DNA of 64,000 nt, taken from assembly GCF_004364585.1 (NCBI RefSeq), contig NZ_SOAN01000001.1:551858-615857 (forward strand), given 5' to 3'. The translations under genes and the position numbers were made by a program. The notes beneath the pieces were generated by a model, which worked only from the letters and a program-made list of their open reading frames with translations, searched no databases and had not been told where the DNA came from. This DNA comes from Nesterenkonia aurantiaca (GTDB taxonomy: Bacteria > Actinomycetota > Actinomycetes > Actinomycetales > Micrococcaceae). Every line of letters begins with the position of its first letter. Positions within the stretch are counted from its first letter, which is position 1. Shown piece after piece: positions 52,056 through 60,907 of this stretch.

Positions 52056-54704
52056 TCAGTCCTCGCTGAGTCCCGCGGCCGGTTCCACCTTCGACAGCGC
52101 CCGAGCCGGGAGCAGCGCCGCGAGCGCGGCGGCGAGCAGCGTGATCCCCCACAGCATCACCAGCCGCAGCCACGGAATCTCCACCGCAACGGCCCAGTCC
52201 TCGCGCGCCACCATGGAGGCGACACCGGCCCAGCCAAGGAACACCGCGAGGATGGTGCCGATCAACAGCGCCGCTGAAGCCAGCAGCAGCGCCTCGATGG
52301 TGATCATCTGCCCCACCGAGCGGCGGTTCATGCCGACGGCCCGGAGCAGGGCTGCCTCACGGCGACGCTCGAGCACCGAGAGCGAGAGCGTGTTGCTCAC
52401 CCCGATCACCGCCACCAGCACTGAGGCTCCCAGCAGGACCAGCACGATCAGCAGCACCATGTCGATGGTCTGTGAGTAGCTGGCACGCATGAGTGCCCCG
52501 ACGTCGTTGAACTCCTCCGTGTGATCCTCCAGCAGCCCCGCCAGACCGTAGGACTCCTCGGGGCCGACGCCCTGGGCGAGACGGATCAGCGTGATGCCCT
52601 GCGCATCGCTGAAGGCCCAGGGAGATGCCGCCTGGGCCGGATCGTCACCGGGCAGGGATCCCGCGGTGATCAGCACCGTCTCTGCCGGAAGCCATGAGGC
52701 GATGGAGGCCTCCACGGTGATCGCCTGGTCCTTGGCACCGGAGGAGGCCGTCCCATACGGCGTGAGTTCCACCTCGGCACCGTCACCGGAGAAGACCTGA
52801 CCGTTGAACTGTTGGGCGAGGACCGCCTCACCGGAGCCCGGAGCGAGGCCCTCCGTGCGGGCCACCTCTGCGAAGGTCTCGTCATCGACAAGGATCACTC
52901 GACCCTCGGTGCTGCCCAGCTCGCCCGCCACCGTGGCGGGAGTGCCCGCGGCGCTGCTGAAGGATTCGACGAGGTCGCTCTCGGCGAGGTCTGCCTCCAG
53001 CTCCTCACCCACCGCAGACGCCGAAGCCTCCACCGGGTAGCGCTCGGCCAGCTCGTCGTAGAGCACCGTCTGCGCCGTGGAGGCCCCCACCATCATGGTG
53101 CCCACCAGGGTGACCCCGACCAGCAGGGCCGAGGCGGTCGCCGTCGTGCGTCCCGGCACCTGCTGGGCGTTGCGTCCGGCGAGCCGGGCGTTGACCCGCA
53201 GACCGGGCAGCCTGCTCAGGAGTGCGCCACCATGCGCCACCAGTGGCGGCACCACCAGGCGGGCCAGCACGAGGACTCCGCAGAAGCCGAGCATGGCGCC
53301 GGCCACCCCGACCAGCGGCGCCGGCAGGCCCAGTGGAACGTTCTCCCCTGCGGCGAGCAGCGCGGCGGTCAGCACCGCGGCGAACCCGCCCAGCGTCAGG
53401 ACCAGTCCGATGACGATGCGCGCCCTCGACGGCCGCCCCGCTGCCGGGGTCAGCCCGACCGGGCGCAGCGCGGCCATCGGTGAGACGCGTCCAGCCTTGA
53501 TCGCCGGGAGCAGGGCGGAGAGCACCGTGACCACCAGACCCAGTCCGAGCCCCACCGCGACGGCGAGCACCGTCGGGGTGGCCAGCGGGAGGTCCGGGGC
53601 GAAGGTTGCTCGGGCGATGGCCGAGAAGCCCAGCGCCGCGCCGGCGCCCAGCACGACGCCGGCCGCGCCGCCGATCAGCCCCAGCAGGCCGCCTTCGAGC
53701 AGGGTCGCGCGCTTGAGCTGCACAGAGGTGGCACCGATGGCGCGCAGCAGCGCCAGGGTGCGCGCTCGCGAGGCGACGAGCACCTGGAACGTGTTGGAGA
53801 TGACGAGCCCGGAGACGAAGACCGAGATGCTGCCAAAGCCGATGGCCAGGTAGGCCAGCCCGTTCGCGCTTCCCGACTGCTGGGCCATGCGGGCATCGAC
53901 GATCTCCTCGGTGGTCTGCACCTGCAGCGTGGTGAGGCTGGTGGCCCGATCCTCATCCATGCCCGCGGCCTGTTCGGTGATCAGCTCCTGGATCTGAGAC
54001 TGCACCGCAGTGGCCTCCCCCTCGGCAGCGAGCTGCACCCGGATCTCTTCCGGCGAGGGGCTGGCGGGCATCCGCTCCATCCCTGCGCCGGTGAGGTAGC
54101 CGCGTGGTGCACCCTGGGTGTCCAGCACGCCTACGACGGTGTAGTCCTGCTCCACCACGGTGGGCTCCGCATCCTCCGGGGCGCCCTCCTCCGCGCCCTC
54201 GGCGTAGACGAACTCCTGGGCGGTCAAGGTGTCGCCGAGCTCGAGACCTCGGCCCTCGAGCGCCGCCGAGCTGATCACGACCTCGTCCGCGGCCTGAGCC
54301 TCACGCCCCTGAGCGATCTCACCGGCCCGGGTCGCCGACTGTTCGCCCACCTGGAAGCCGATCGTGGAGCTCCCGTCCTCGGCCAGCTCGCTGAGGTAGC
54401 CGGATCCGATGGCGTCGGCCACGGCCACGCCATCAAGCTCCTGGATCGCTTCGGCGAGCGCCACGTCCTCGCGCAGCGGCTCCTGGGTCTCCTCGTCCCA
54501 GCCGGAGACCCAGTGGGTCTCGATGATCAGGTCGCTGCCGGCGGCCTCGGCCTCGATCTGCTGGGTGAGGCCGCGGGTGAAGGAGTCCAGCATCAGGATT
54601 CCTGCCACGATGAACGCCACGGAGATGGCGACGGCGGCGCCGGCGGCGAAGAGCTTCCTGCCCGCCGAACGCAGGTTGACCCGCAGCACCGGGTTGCGGC
54701 TCAT
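52056..54704 (-). CDS. ABC transporter permease, FtsX/MacB type
   Basis: Large membrane subunit of an ABC exporter, 882 residues. An N-terminal helix is followed by a large extracytoplasmic domain (about 40-270), three helices, a second domain of similar size and a final group of helices (two FtsX modules). This layout is typical of permeases linked to antimicrobial-peptide resistance, lipoprotein release or unknown lipids. The start overlaps the ATPase stop by 4 bp. The adjacent two-component genes suggest an inducible defence or envelope-stress exporter. Confidence 0.9.
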   Translation of the reverse strand: MSRNPVLRVNLRSAGRKLFAAGAAVAISVAFIVAGILMLDSFTRGLTQQIEAEAAGSDLIIETHWVSGWDEETQEPLREDVALAEAIQELDGVAVADAIGSGYLSELAEDGSSTIGFQVGEQSATRAGEIAQGREAQAADEVVISSAALEGRGLELGDTLTAQEFVYAEGAEEGAPEDAEPTVVEQDYTVVGVLDTQGAPRGYLTGAGMERMPASPSPEEIRVQLAAEGEATAVQSQIQELITEQAAGMDEDRATSLTTLQVQTTEEIVDARMAQQSGSANGLAYLAIGFGSISVFVSGLVISNTFQVLVASRARTLALLRAIGATSVQLKRATLLEGGLLGLIGGAAGVVLGAGAALGFSAIARATFAPDLPLATPTVLAVAVGLGLGLVVTVLSALLPAIKAGRVSPMAALRPVGLTPAAGRPSRARIVIGLVLTLGGFAAVLTAALLAAGENVPLGLPAPLVGVAGAMLGFCGVLVLARLVVPPLVAHGGALLSRLPGLRVNARLAGRNAQQVPGRTTATASALLVGVTLVGTMMVGASTAQTVLYDELAERYPVEASASAVGEELEADLAESDLVESFSSAAGTPATVAGELGSTEGRVILVDDETFAEVARTEGLAPGSGEAVLAQQFNGQVFSGDGAEVELTPYGTASSGAKDQAITVEASIASWLPAETVLITAGSLPGDDPAQAASPWAFSDAQGITLIRLAQGVGPEESYGLAGLLEDHTEEFNDVGALMRASYSQTIDMVLLIVLVLLGASVLVAVIGVSNTLSLSVLERRREAALLRAVGMNRRSVGQMITIEALLLASAALLIGTILAVFLGWAGVASMVAREDWAVAVEIPWLRLVMLWGITLLAAALAALLPARALSKVEPAAGLSED

Positions 54705-55450
54705 CGGCCAGCCTCGATCAGCGCGGCGGCGAGCTGTGCCGCGGTCGGACTCTCGAGTGTCCCGGCCACTCGCCCGTCGGCCAGCAGCACGGTGCGGTCG
54801 GCCTGGGCGGCGGCATTGGCGTCGTGGGTGACCATGATGACGGTCTGGGCGAATTCGTCCACCGCGGTGCGCAGCAGGCCAAGCACCTCGGCGCCGGTGG
54901 TCTGGTCCAGGTTGCCGGTGGGCTCGTCGGCGAAGATCACCGCGGGCCGACCCACCAGCGCCCTGGCCACCGCCACGCGCTGCTGCTGACCACCGGAGAG
55001 CTCGAAGGGACGGTGCTTCAACCGGTCGGCGAGCCCGAGCCGGTCGATGACCTGCTCGTAGAAGGTACGGTCCACGGATCCGCCGCCCAGGTTGGTCGGG
55101 AGCAGGATGTTCTCCTCGGCGGTCATCGCCGGGACCAGGTTGTACGCCTGGAAGATGAACCCGATGCTCTCGCGGCGGACCCGGGTGAGCTGCTTCTCGT
55201 TGAGCCCGGTCAAGGTGGTCTCGCCGCGCTCCGAGGACAGGATCACCTCGCCGTCGTCGGCGGTGTCCAGTCCGGCGAGCACATGGAGCAGGGTGGATTT
55301 CCCGGAGCCGGAGGGCCCCATCACCGCGGTGAACCTCGCGGCGGGGAACTCGATCGAGAGGTCGCGCAGCGGGTGGACCGCCGCGTCCTCGGCGCCGTAG
55401 GTCTTGTTCAGCGCCCTGGCGCGCAGCGCGGGAGTCAGTGTGGTGATCAT
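54701..55450 (-). CDS. ABC transporter ATPase, LolD/MacB type
   Basis: 249-residue ATPase partner of the FtsX-type permease. Walker A GPSGSGKSTLLH, the signature LSGGQQQR, and Walker B VIFADEPTGNLDQ are intact; the VIFADEPTGNLD form is typical of MacB/LolD. The ATG at 55450 lies seven bases after a TAGTGT -10 box (55458-55463, reverse strand), again a leaderless start; a longer start at 55495 is rejected. An 18-bp palindrome at 55510-55527 lies about 50 bp before the transcription start, where an activator would bind. Confidence 0.93.
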   Translation of the reverse strand: MITTLTPALRARALNKTYGAEDAAVHPLRDLSIEFPAARFTAVMGPSGSGKSTLLHVLAGLDTADDGEVILSSERGETTLTGLNEKQLTRVRRESIGFIFQAYNLVPAMTAEENILLPTNLGGGSVDRTFYEQVIDRLGLADRLKHRPFELSGGQQQRVAVARALVGRPAVIFADEPTGNLDQTTGAEVLGLLRTAVDEFAQTVIMVTHDANAAAQADRTVLLADGRVAGTLESPTAAQLAAALIEAGR

Positions 55451-55509
55451 GGACTTCACACTACGAACGGGCGGGGTGCTCCCACATCGGACCACAGGCC
55501 GGTCCGGAC

Positions 55510-55527
55510 CTCATCCTGCAGGATGAG
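55510..55527. promoter_or_regulatory. 18-bp perfect palindrome upstream of the exporter operon
   Basis: CTCATCCTG followed by its exact complement CAGGATGAG, with a 10-bp GGTCCGGACC palindrome directly before it (55501-55510). It is placed between the response regulator gene and the exporter promoter, a likely binding site for the regulator at 55563-56342. Confidence 0.6.
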
Positions 55528-55562
55528 CTGCGGCGGTGCGGGAGTTCGGCGGCAGCGCCGGT

Positions 55563-56342
55563 TCAGGCCACCAGCCCGGTCTCGTAGGCGAAGACCACGG
55601 CCTGGACCCGGTCGCGCACCTCCAGCTTCGCGAGCACCTGCCCCACATGGGTCTTCACGGTGGCCTCGGAAACGAATAGCCGGGCGGCGATCTCGGTGTT
55701 GGAATCTCCTGTGGCGAGCTCCAGCAGGATCTCCCGCTCCCGATTGGTCAGCCGATCCAGCCGCTGCTGCTGCCCGGCATCGGGGCTGCGCCGTCGGCCA
55801 CCCTCGCGCAGAGTGGAGTCCAGCAGCCTGCGGGTGGTGGTCGGGGCGATCACCGCTCCGCCGGTGGTGACCGTGCGGATGGAGTCCAGCAGCGCCTCGG
55901 GCTTCACGTCCTTGAGCAGGAAGCCGGAGGCCCCCGCGCGCAGCGCCTCCAGGGCGTATTCGTCGGTGTCGAAGGTGGTCAGCACAATCACCCGGGTCTT
56001 CGACAGTGCAGCATCCTCGGTGATCCTCCGGGTGGCCTCGAGTCCGTCCATGATCGGCATCCGGATGTCCATGAGCACGACATCGGGAAGGTGCACGCCG
56101 GCTGCGGTGAGCGCGTCCTGGCCGTTGGCGGCCTGTTCCACCACCTGCAGGTCCGGCTGCGAGTCGATCACCATCGCGAACCCGGCGCGCAGCAGCGCCT
56201 GATCATCGGCGAGCAGGATCCGGATCTTCGCCGGTCCGGTCTCCGCTGCAGCGCCCCATCCGGTGTTCTGCCCTGGGTTCTGCTTAGAGTTGGAGGAGGG
56301 GTTCTCCTCGGGGTTCGAGGAGGCATTCTGAGCGGTGATCAT
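55563..56342 (-). CDS. LuxR/NarL-family response regulator
   Basis: 259-residue regulator. An unusual polar N-terminal tail of about 37 residues rich in Asn, Ser and Gln precedes the receiver domain (Asp46/47 and phospho-acceptor Asp92 in VVLMDIRMP, Lys in FLLKDV). The C-terminal LuxR helix-turn-helix is at about 190-255 (LTNREREILLELATGDSNTE). It is coupled to the kinase gene by ATGA overlap. It probably controls the exporter operon downstream through the 55510-55527 palindrome. Confidence 0.94.
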   Translation of the reverse strand: MITAQNASSNPEENPSSNSKQNPGQNTGWGAAAETGPAKIRILLADDQALLRAGFAMVIDSQPDLQVVEQAANGQDALTAAGVHLPDVVLMDIRMPIMDGLEATRRITEDAALSKTRVIVLTTFDTDEYALEALRAGASGFLLKDVKPEALLDSIRTVTTGGAVIAPTTTRRLLDSTLREGGRRRSPDAGQQQRLDRLTNREREILLELATGDSNTEIAARLFVSEATVKTHVGQVLAKLEVRDRVQAVVFAYETGLVA

Positions 56343-57658
56343 GGGTTCTCCCGGCCATGGTTCGAAGGATTCGCCTCAGCGGCGGACCCTCCAGGCGATG
56401 CGGCTGCCGCAGTGCGCAGCGGGAAGCGGGCCAGCACGTCGAAGCCGCCCGCGTGCGCCCGGGTCGTCACAGTGCCGCCATAGAGCCGGGCCCGTTCGGC
56501 CATGCCGAGCAGTCCGGAGCCGGCGCCGTCGTCCGCCGTCGCCTCACCCAGGCCGGAATCGCGGATCTCCAGCATCAGTGCCGGCTCGGACTCCGCCGCC
56601 GTGGCGACCCAGACCTCGGCCTGGGCCTGCGGGCCAGCGTGCTTGAGCGTGTTGGTCAGCGCCTCCTGGACGATCCGGTAGGCCGCGAGGCCCACACCCT
56701 CGGGCAGCCGGGGGATGGACTCGCTGAGCATGTGCAGTCGGACCGGGAGGCCCGAGGCGGTGACATCGTCGATGAGCTGGGGCAGGTCGTCGACTCCCGG
56801 CGCGGGGCGCTTCTGGAGGGCACCCTCCTCCTCGCGCAGCACTCCGAGCATCCGGCGCATCTCGGTCAGCGCCTCGCGTCCGGTATCGCTGATCGTTGCG
56901 AAGGCGGCCTCGGCGCGGTCCGGGTGCTGCTGCAGCACGTACCTTCCGCCGTCTGCCTGGGCGATCATCACCGACATCGAATGCGAGACCACATCGTGGA
57001 GCTCCCGGGCGATGCGCATCCGCTCGGCGTCGACGGCCAGCCGCGCCTCCTGGTCCCGCTCACGGATGAGCAGCTGGTTGCGCTCCGAGATGGCCTCGAG
57101 CTCTCGACGACGACGGCCGGCCAGGTGCCCGGCGAGCCAGAAGACCAGAGCGATGGCGCCGGCGAAGCCGCCGGTGAGTCCGGCTCCGCCCAGCGAGTCT
57201 GTCCACTCGCCGCCATAGTCGTACTGCTGCATGTAGTACAGGTCCAGGTACACGAAATAGGCGCCCAGTGCCGCGGCCCCGAGCAGCGCCACGGCGAGAT
57301 AGCTCCAAGAGACGCGCGGTGTGCCGTATTTCGCGCACGCATAGACCGCCAGCGGCACGGCGAGTGCGGAGACTCCCGGCGCCGCGCCGATCACCAGCTG
57401 CCCGGCGCAGAAGACCGCCATGAACCCGGCGGCCGCTCCGGGGTTGGTGCGTGAGAAGGCGAGCGGCAGGATGCACAGGGTCTCGACGATGATCCCCGCA
57501 TACCAGGGGACCTCGATCCCGATCTCGCTGAAGGAGCGCCTGCCGCCGGAGTGCGAGAACAGCATCAGCACCAGCAGCGGCAAGACCTTGACCAGGGCAT
57601 CGATCAACCGCTGCCGGGTGCGGGTCCTGGCCCCCTGGGGATCAGTCAGCGGCGGCAT
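56339..57658 (-). CDS. Sensor histidine kinase, HisKA_3 type
   Basis: Membrane kinase of 439 residues with about six helices in the first 180 residues (no large external domain, as in intramembrane-sensing kinases). The phosphorylated His221 is in RIARELHDVVSHSMSV and the HATPase domain has EALTNTLKHAG and GLGEA. The ATG at 57658 lies inside the last codons of the upstream gene (17-bp overlap). A longer frame to 57829 would be a Lys/Arg/Gly/Pro repeat that is the other-frame reading of the neighbour's charged tail and is rejected. Confidence 0.92.
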   Translation of the reverse strand: MPPLTDPQGARTRTRQRLIDALVKVLPLLVLMLFSHSGGRRSFSEIGIEVPWYAGIIVETLCILPLAFSRTNPGAAAGFMAVFCAGQLVIGAAPGVSALAVPLAVYACAKYGTPRVSWSYLAVALLGAAALGAYFVYLDLYYMQQYDYGGEWTDSLGGAGLTGGFAGAIALVFWLAGHLAGRRRRELEAISERNQLLIRERDQEARLAVDAERMRIARELHDVVSHSMSVMIAQADGGRYVLQQHPDRAEAAFATISDTGREALTEMRRMLGVLREEEGALQKRPAPGVDDLPQLIDDVTASGLPVRLHMLSESIPRLPEGVGLAAYRIVQEALTNTLKHAGPQAQAEVWVATAAESEPALMLEIRDSGLGEATADDGAGSGLLGMAERARLYGGTVTTRAHAGGFDVLARFPLRTAAAASPGGSAAEANPSNHGRENP

Positions 57659-58067
57659 CGCGGCCTCTGCCCCGTTCCGCCGGCCCGGCTTCTTCCTGCC
57701 CGGCTTCTTCCCGCCCGGTTTCTTCCTGCCGGGCTGCTTCCTGCCCGGCTGCTCGCCGGGCCTCCTCACGGCGCTGCGCCACCTCCTCGGGCGCGTACTT
57801 CTCCACCATGCCCTTCTCCGGGCGGCCATGTTCGCGGCGGTAGCGCACGGTCTCCGAGACCAGGTAGATCGCAGGCCCGATGATCGGCAGCAGGAAGATC
57901 ACCGCGCCCCAGATCGTGGTGTGTCTGCCGGTCTTGCCCGAGTCCTGGACCAGCACCATCAGTGCCGCCACCAGCAGCCCTACTGCGGTGACCGCAATCG
58001 CCCAGGCCCAGACGGGGTTGCTCTCGGTCAGGAGGCGGAGCGCGACCGCGGAGTTGAAGGGATTCAC
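57642..58067 (-). CDS. PLDc_N-domain small membrane protein with charged tail
   Basis: 141 residues: two hydrophobic segments with the PLDc_N motif (WGAVIFLLPIIGPAIYLV), then a hydrophilic tail with repeated EEAGQEEAG/EETGREE units. Function unknown; PLDc_N proteins are small membrane proteins often near envelope genes. The GTG at 58067 lies six bases after a TAGACT -10 box (58074-58079, reverse strand), so the transcript for this gene, the kinase and the regulator probably starts at the start codon. Confidence 0.82.
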   Translation of the reverse strand: MNPFNSAVALRLLTESNPVWAWAIAVTAVGLLVAALMVLVQDSGKTGRHTTIWGAVIFLLPIIGPAIYLVSETVRYRREHGRPEKGMVEKYAPEEVAQRREEARRAAGQEAARQEETGREEAGQEEAGPAERGRGRDAAAD

Positions 58068-58275
58068 AGTCTCAGTCTAGAAGCCGCGCCTGGGCAGGGC
58101 CTCCTCCTGCGGGACCAGATCAGCGCCGGTGAGGCAATGCCTCGCCAGGTCAGACCCGGCTCTGCCGCAATGGACCCTGGCACGCTTAGACTTCGCTCAC
58201 GGATCGACGTGGTGGGCCGGCACAGCCCGGTCCAGGGCCGCGCCGTGGTGGATCGGGAACCGAGAGGTGGACGGC

Positions 58276-60033
58276 ATGGCGAAGCTCTCTGCACGCGGTG
58301 CCGCCTTCCTGCGAGCACACCTGATCCACCTGATCTGCGCCCTGGCACTGGCCTCCCTCGCGCTGACTCCATCGCTGGTGCCCCGCCCGACGGTCTTCCA
58401 GGGCGTCATGGCCGGGCTGTGGTTCATGGTCGGCTTCCAGCTCGGGTTCGCGGTGCGCGCCGCGGTCCGGGCTCTGGCTCGGCGTCTCTCCGGCAGATGG
58501 CCCAGGTCGATGGCAGGCCCGGACGCTCCTGCCGACTCCACTCGCGGCGGGCGGGAAGGGCGCTCACCGCTTCGCGCGGGGGGCCTCGCCGCTGCCATCG
58601 GCGTGGGGCTGTTCATCTACGTGATGGGCTACGGGGCGCTGGTGGTCTCTTGGCAGAACGAGGTCCGCGAACTGGTGGAGATGGAACCGGTCGACGGCCC
58701 CGGGCACGCCGCGTTCCTGGTGAGCATGGCCACGACGATGCTCCTGGTCTTCGGGATCGCCAAGGCGATCACCGCGCTGCGCGACGCGGTGGGACGCTGG
58801 GTGGCACGCCGAGGGGGTTCCGCGCGACGGACCCGCTGGGCCTCGCGGACCACGGCCGTCGCCGCGGTGCTCGCCCTGGTCCTGGGCCTGATCGGCGGTG
58901 GGCTCGGCGTCGTCGGGCGGATCTATCAGGACCGCGATGCCGGCACGCTTGAGGGCAGCTCGCCCCCGGTGCTGCCCGGCCGCTCCGGCGGACCTGGATC
59001 GGCCGCGGACTGGGACGGGCTGGGCCGACAGGGCCGCGCCTTCACCGGTGGCGGTCCCAGCGCGGCGCATATCGCGCAGGTCACCGGCACTTCGGCAGAG
59101 GAACCGGTCCGGGCCTACGCCGGACTGTCGCAGGGAGCAGACATGCAGGCCCGGGCGGAGCTGGTCGTCGAGGAGCTCGAGCGCCACGGCGGGTTCGACC
59201 GTGAGGTGCTGCTCGTCGCCACGCCCACCGGTTCCGGCTGGCTCGAGCCGCAGGCGATCGCGGCTCTGGAGTACCTCTATGCCGGGGACACCGCCGCCGC
59301 GTCGATGCAGTACTCGGTGCAGCCCAGCTGGGTCTCGTTCCTGTTCGACCCCGAACTTCCCCAGAATTCGAGCCAGGCGCTGTTCGACGCGGTCCACGCG
59401 CGGTGGCAGGCGCTGCCCGAGGCGGAGCGGCCCCGGCTGGTGGTCTACGGGCTGAGTCTGGGCGCCCTGGGCATGTCTGGCAGCTTCGAGAGTCTGGAGG
59501 ACCTGCTGGCGCGCACCGACGCGGCGCTGTTCACCGGTCCGCCGGCGACCTCCGAGCCGTGGCGAACCCTGCAGGCGAACCGGGATCCCGGGAGTCCCGT
59601 CTGGCAGCCGATCTATCGGGACGGAGAGCGGGTGCGCTGGCAGTCCAAGCCCGGCGACTTCGCCGCGCCGGAGGGTTCATGGCGAGAGCCTCGCCTTGGC
59701 TATCTCCAGCACGCCACCGACCCGATCACCTGGCTGGATCCAGCGGTGATCTATCGCTCCCCCGAATGGCTGAGCGGGCCAGCGGACTCCGGTGGACGCG
59801 GCGCCGATGTCAGCGATTCGATGCGCTGGATCCCCGGTGTCACGTTCATGCATCTGGTGGCGGACATGCTGGTCAGCGAGGCGGTGCCGCCCAGCCACGG
59901 TCACAACTTCGGCGACGTCGCGGTGGACGGCTGGGCGCAGGTGCTTCCGGGCCATGAGCGCAGCCAGGCGCAGCTGGATGAGATCCAGTCCGTCATCGAA
60001 GGCATCGACACACACGACCCGACCTGGGAGTGA
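58276..60033 (+). CDS. Membrane-anchored alpha/beta hydrolase (Abhydrolase_9 type)
   Basis: 585 residues: four N-terminal membrane helices (within about 15-215, with a polar loop at about 75-95) and a C-terminal alpha/beta-hydrolase domain with nucleophile Ser in VVYGLSLGALG and a candidate His in PPSHGHNFGDV. Actinobacterial family of unknown substrate, perhaps lipids or envelope esters. The ATG at 58276 has GAGAGGTGG upstream; the longer frame from 58129 lacks support. It is divergent from the PLDc_N gene. Confidence 0.87.
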   Translation: MAKLSARGAAFLRAHLIHLICALALASLALTPSLVPRPTVFQGVMAGLWFMVGFQLGFAVRAAVRALARRLSGRWPRSMAGPDAPADSTRGGREGRSPLRAGGLAAAIGVGLFIYVMGYGALVVSWQNEVRELVEMEPVDGPGHAAFLVSMATTMLLVFGIAKAITALRDAVGRWVARRGGSARRTRWASRTTAVAAVLALVLGLIGGGLGVVGRIYQDRDAGTLEGSSPPVLPGRSGGPGSAADWDGLGRQGRAFTGGGPSAAHIAQVTGTSAEEPVRAYAGLSQGADMQARAELVVEELERHGGFDREVLLVATPTGSGWLEPQAIAALEYLYAGDTAAASMQYSVQPSWVSFLFDPELPQNSSQALFDAVHARWQALPEAERPRLVVYGLSLGALGMSGSFESLEDLLARTDAALFTGPPATSEPWRTLQANRDPGSPVWQPIYRDGERVRWQSKPGDFAAPEGSWREPRLGYLQHATDPITWLDPAVIYRSPEWLSGPADSGGRGADVSDSMRWIPGVTFMHLVADMLVSEAVPPSHGHNFGDVAVDGWAQVLPGHERSQAQLDEIQSVIEGIDTHDPTWE

Positions 60034-60073
60034 GGCTTGCACCGACCTGCGCTGACCTGCCCTCCGGAGTGGA

Positions 60074-60907
60074 TCAGCGCTGCGGCCAGACGGAGCGCTC
60101 CCGCATGACCTCGGCGAGCGCCTCGGCGTCGTCGGTGATCAGTCCGTCCACGCCCATGTCCAAGAGCTCGCGCATCTCGGCAGGCTCATCGACCACCCAG
60201 ACGTGGACCTGAAGGCCCGCCCGGTGGCAGCGCTGCACGAAGCGCGGGGTCACGACCCGGACCCGGCCCTGGGAGACCGGGACCTGTACGCAGTCGATCT
60301 CGGCGATGCGACCGCCGAGCCGGCCGATCAGCCCCAGCGGGCCCAGCAGCACGATCAGCGCGGTGGCCGCCCAGCCACCGGAGGCGGTGACCGGCCGGGT
60401 CAGCCGACGTCGGACACGGTGGCGTCGAGCATCGTTGAAGCTGGCGACGAGCACCCGGTCGTGAGCCTGGTGCTCCTCCACGAGACGCACGAACTCGGTG
60501 ACCGCGGCGGCGTCCTTGAGGTCGACGTTGAGATGGACGTCGTCCCAGGCGTCCAGCAGCTCCTCAAAGCGCACCAGAGGTTCGCTGACGTCGTCTCCGG
60601 TGCCTACCCGCAGCTCGGCGAGCTCCGCCCAGGTCTTCTCGCTCAGCCGGCCACTTCCGGTGGTAGCGCGGTCCAGCTCCTCGTCGTGGAAGACCACCAG
60701 GGTGCCGTCGGCGGCCGTGCGGACGTCGATCTCCAGGTAGCGATAGCCGAGTTCGACCGCGTGGCGAAACGCGCCCATGGTGTTCTCCCGGCGCGGATCG
60801 GCGCCGCGGTGCGCGAAGGCCAGCGGCCGATGGTGCAGCGGGCCGGGCCGGGAGTTCAACAGGTACGGAACATCCCGGTAGGCGGGCCGGCGGTAGAGCC
60901 TGGGCAT
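60074..60907 (-). CDS. Glycerophosphodiester phosphodiesterase
   Basis: GDPD-family hydrolase that releases glycerol 3-phosphate from phospholipid head groups, 277 residues. The HRGADPRRENT motif (His33, Glu41), EIDV (Glu59, Asp61) and FHDEELDR (His74) give the metal and catalytic residues. There is one hydrophobic stretch (about 165-190, near ALIVLLGPLGLIGRLG) that may associate with the membrane. Its ATG directly follows the HAD gene's TAG, so the genes are one transcript. Confidence 0.94.
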   Translation of the reverse strand: MPRLYRRPAYRDVPYLLNSRPGPLHHRPLAFAHRGADPRRENTMGAFRHAVELGYRYLEIDVRTAADGTLVVFHDEELDRATTGSGRLSEKTWAELAELRVGTGDDVSEPLVRFEELLDAWDDVHLNVDLKDAAAVTEFVRLVEEHQAHDRVLVASFNDARRHRVRRRLTRPVTASGGWAATALIVLLGPLGLIGRLGGRIAEIDCVQVPVSQGRVRVVTPRFVQRCHRAGLQVHVWVVDEPAEMRELLDMGVDGLITDDAEALAEVMRERSVWPQR

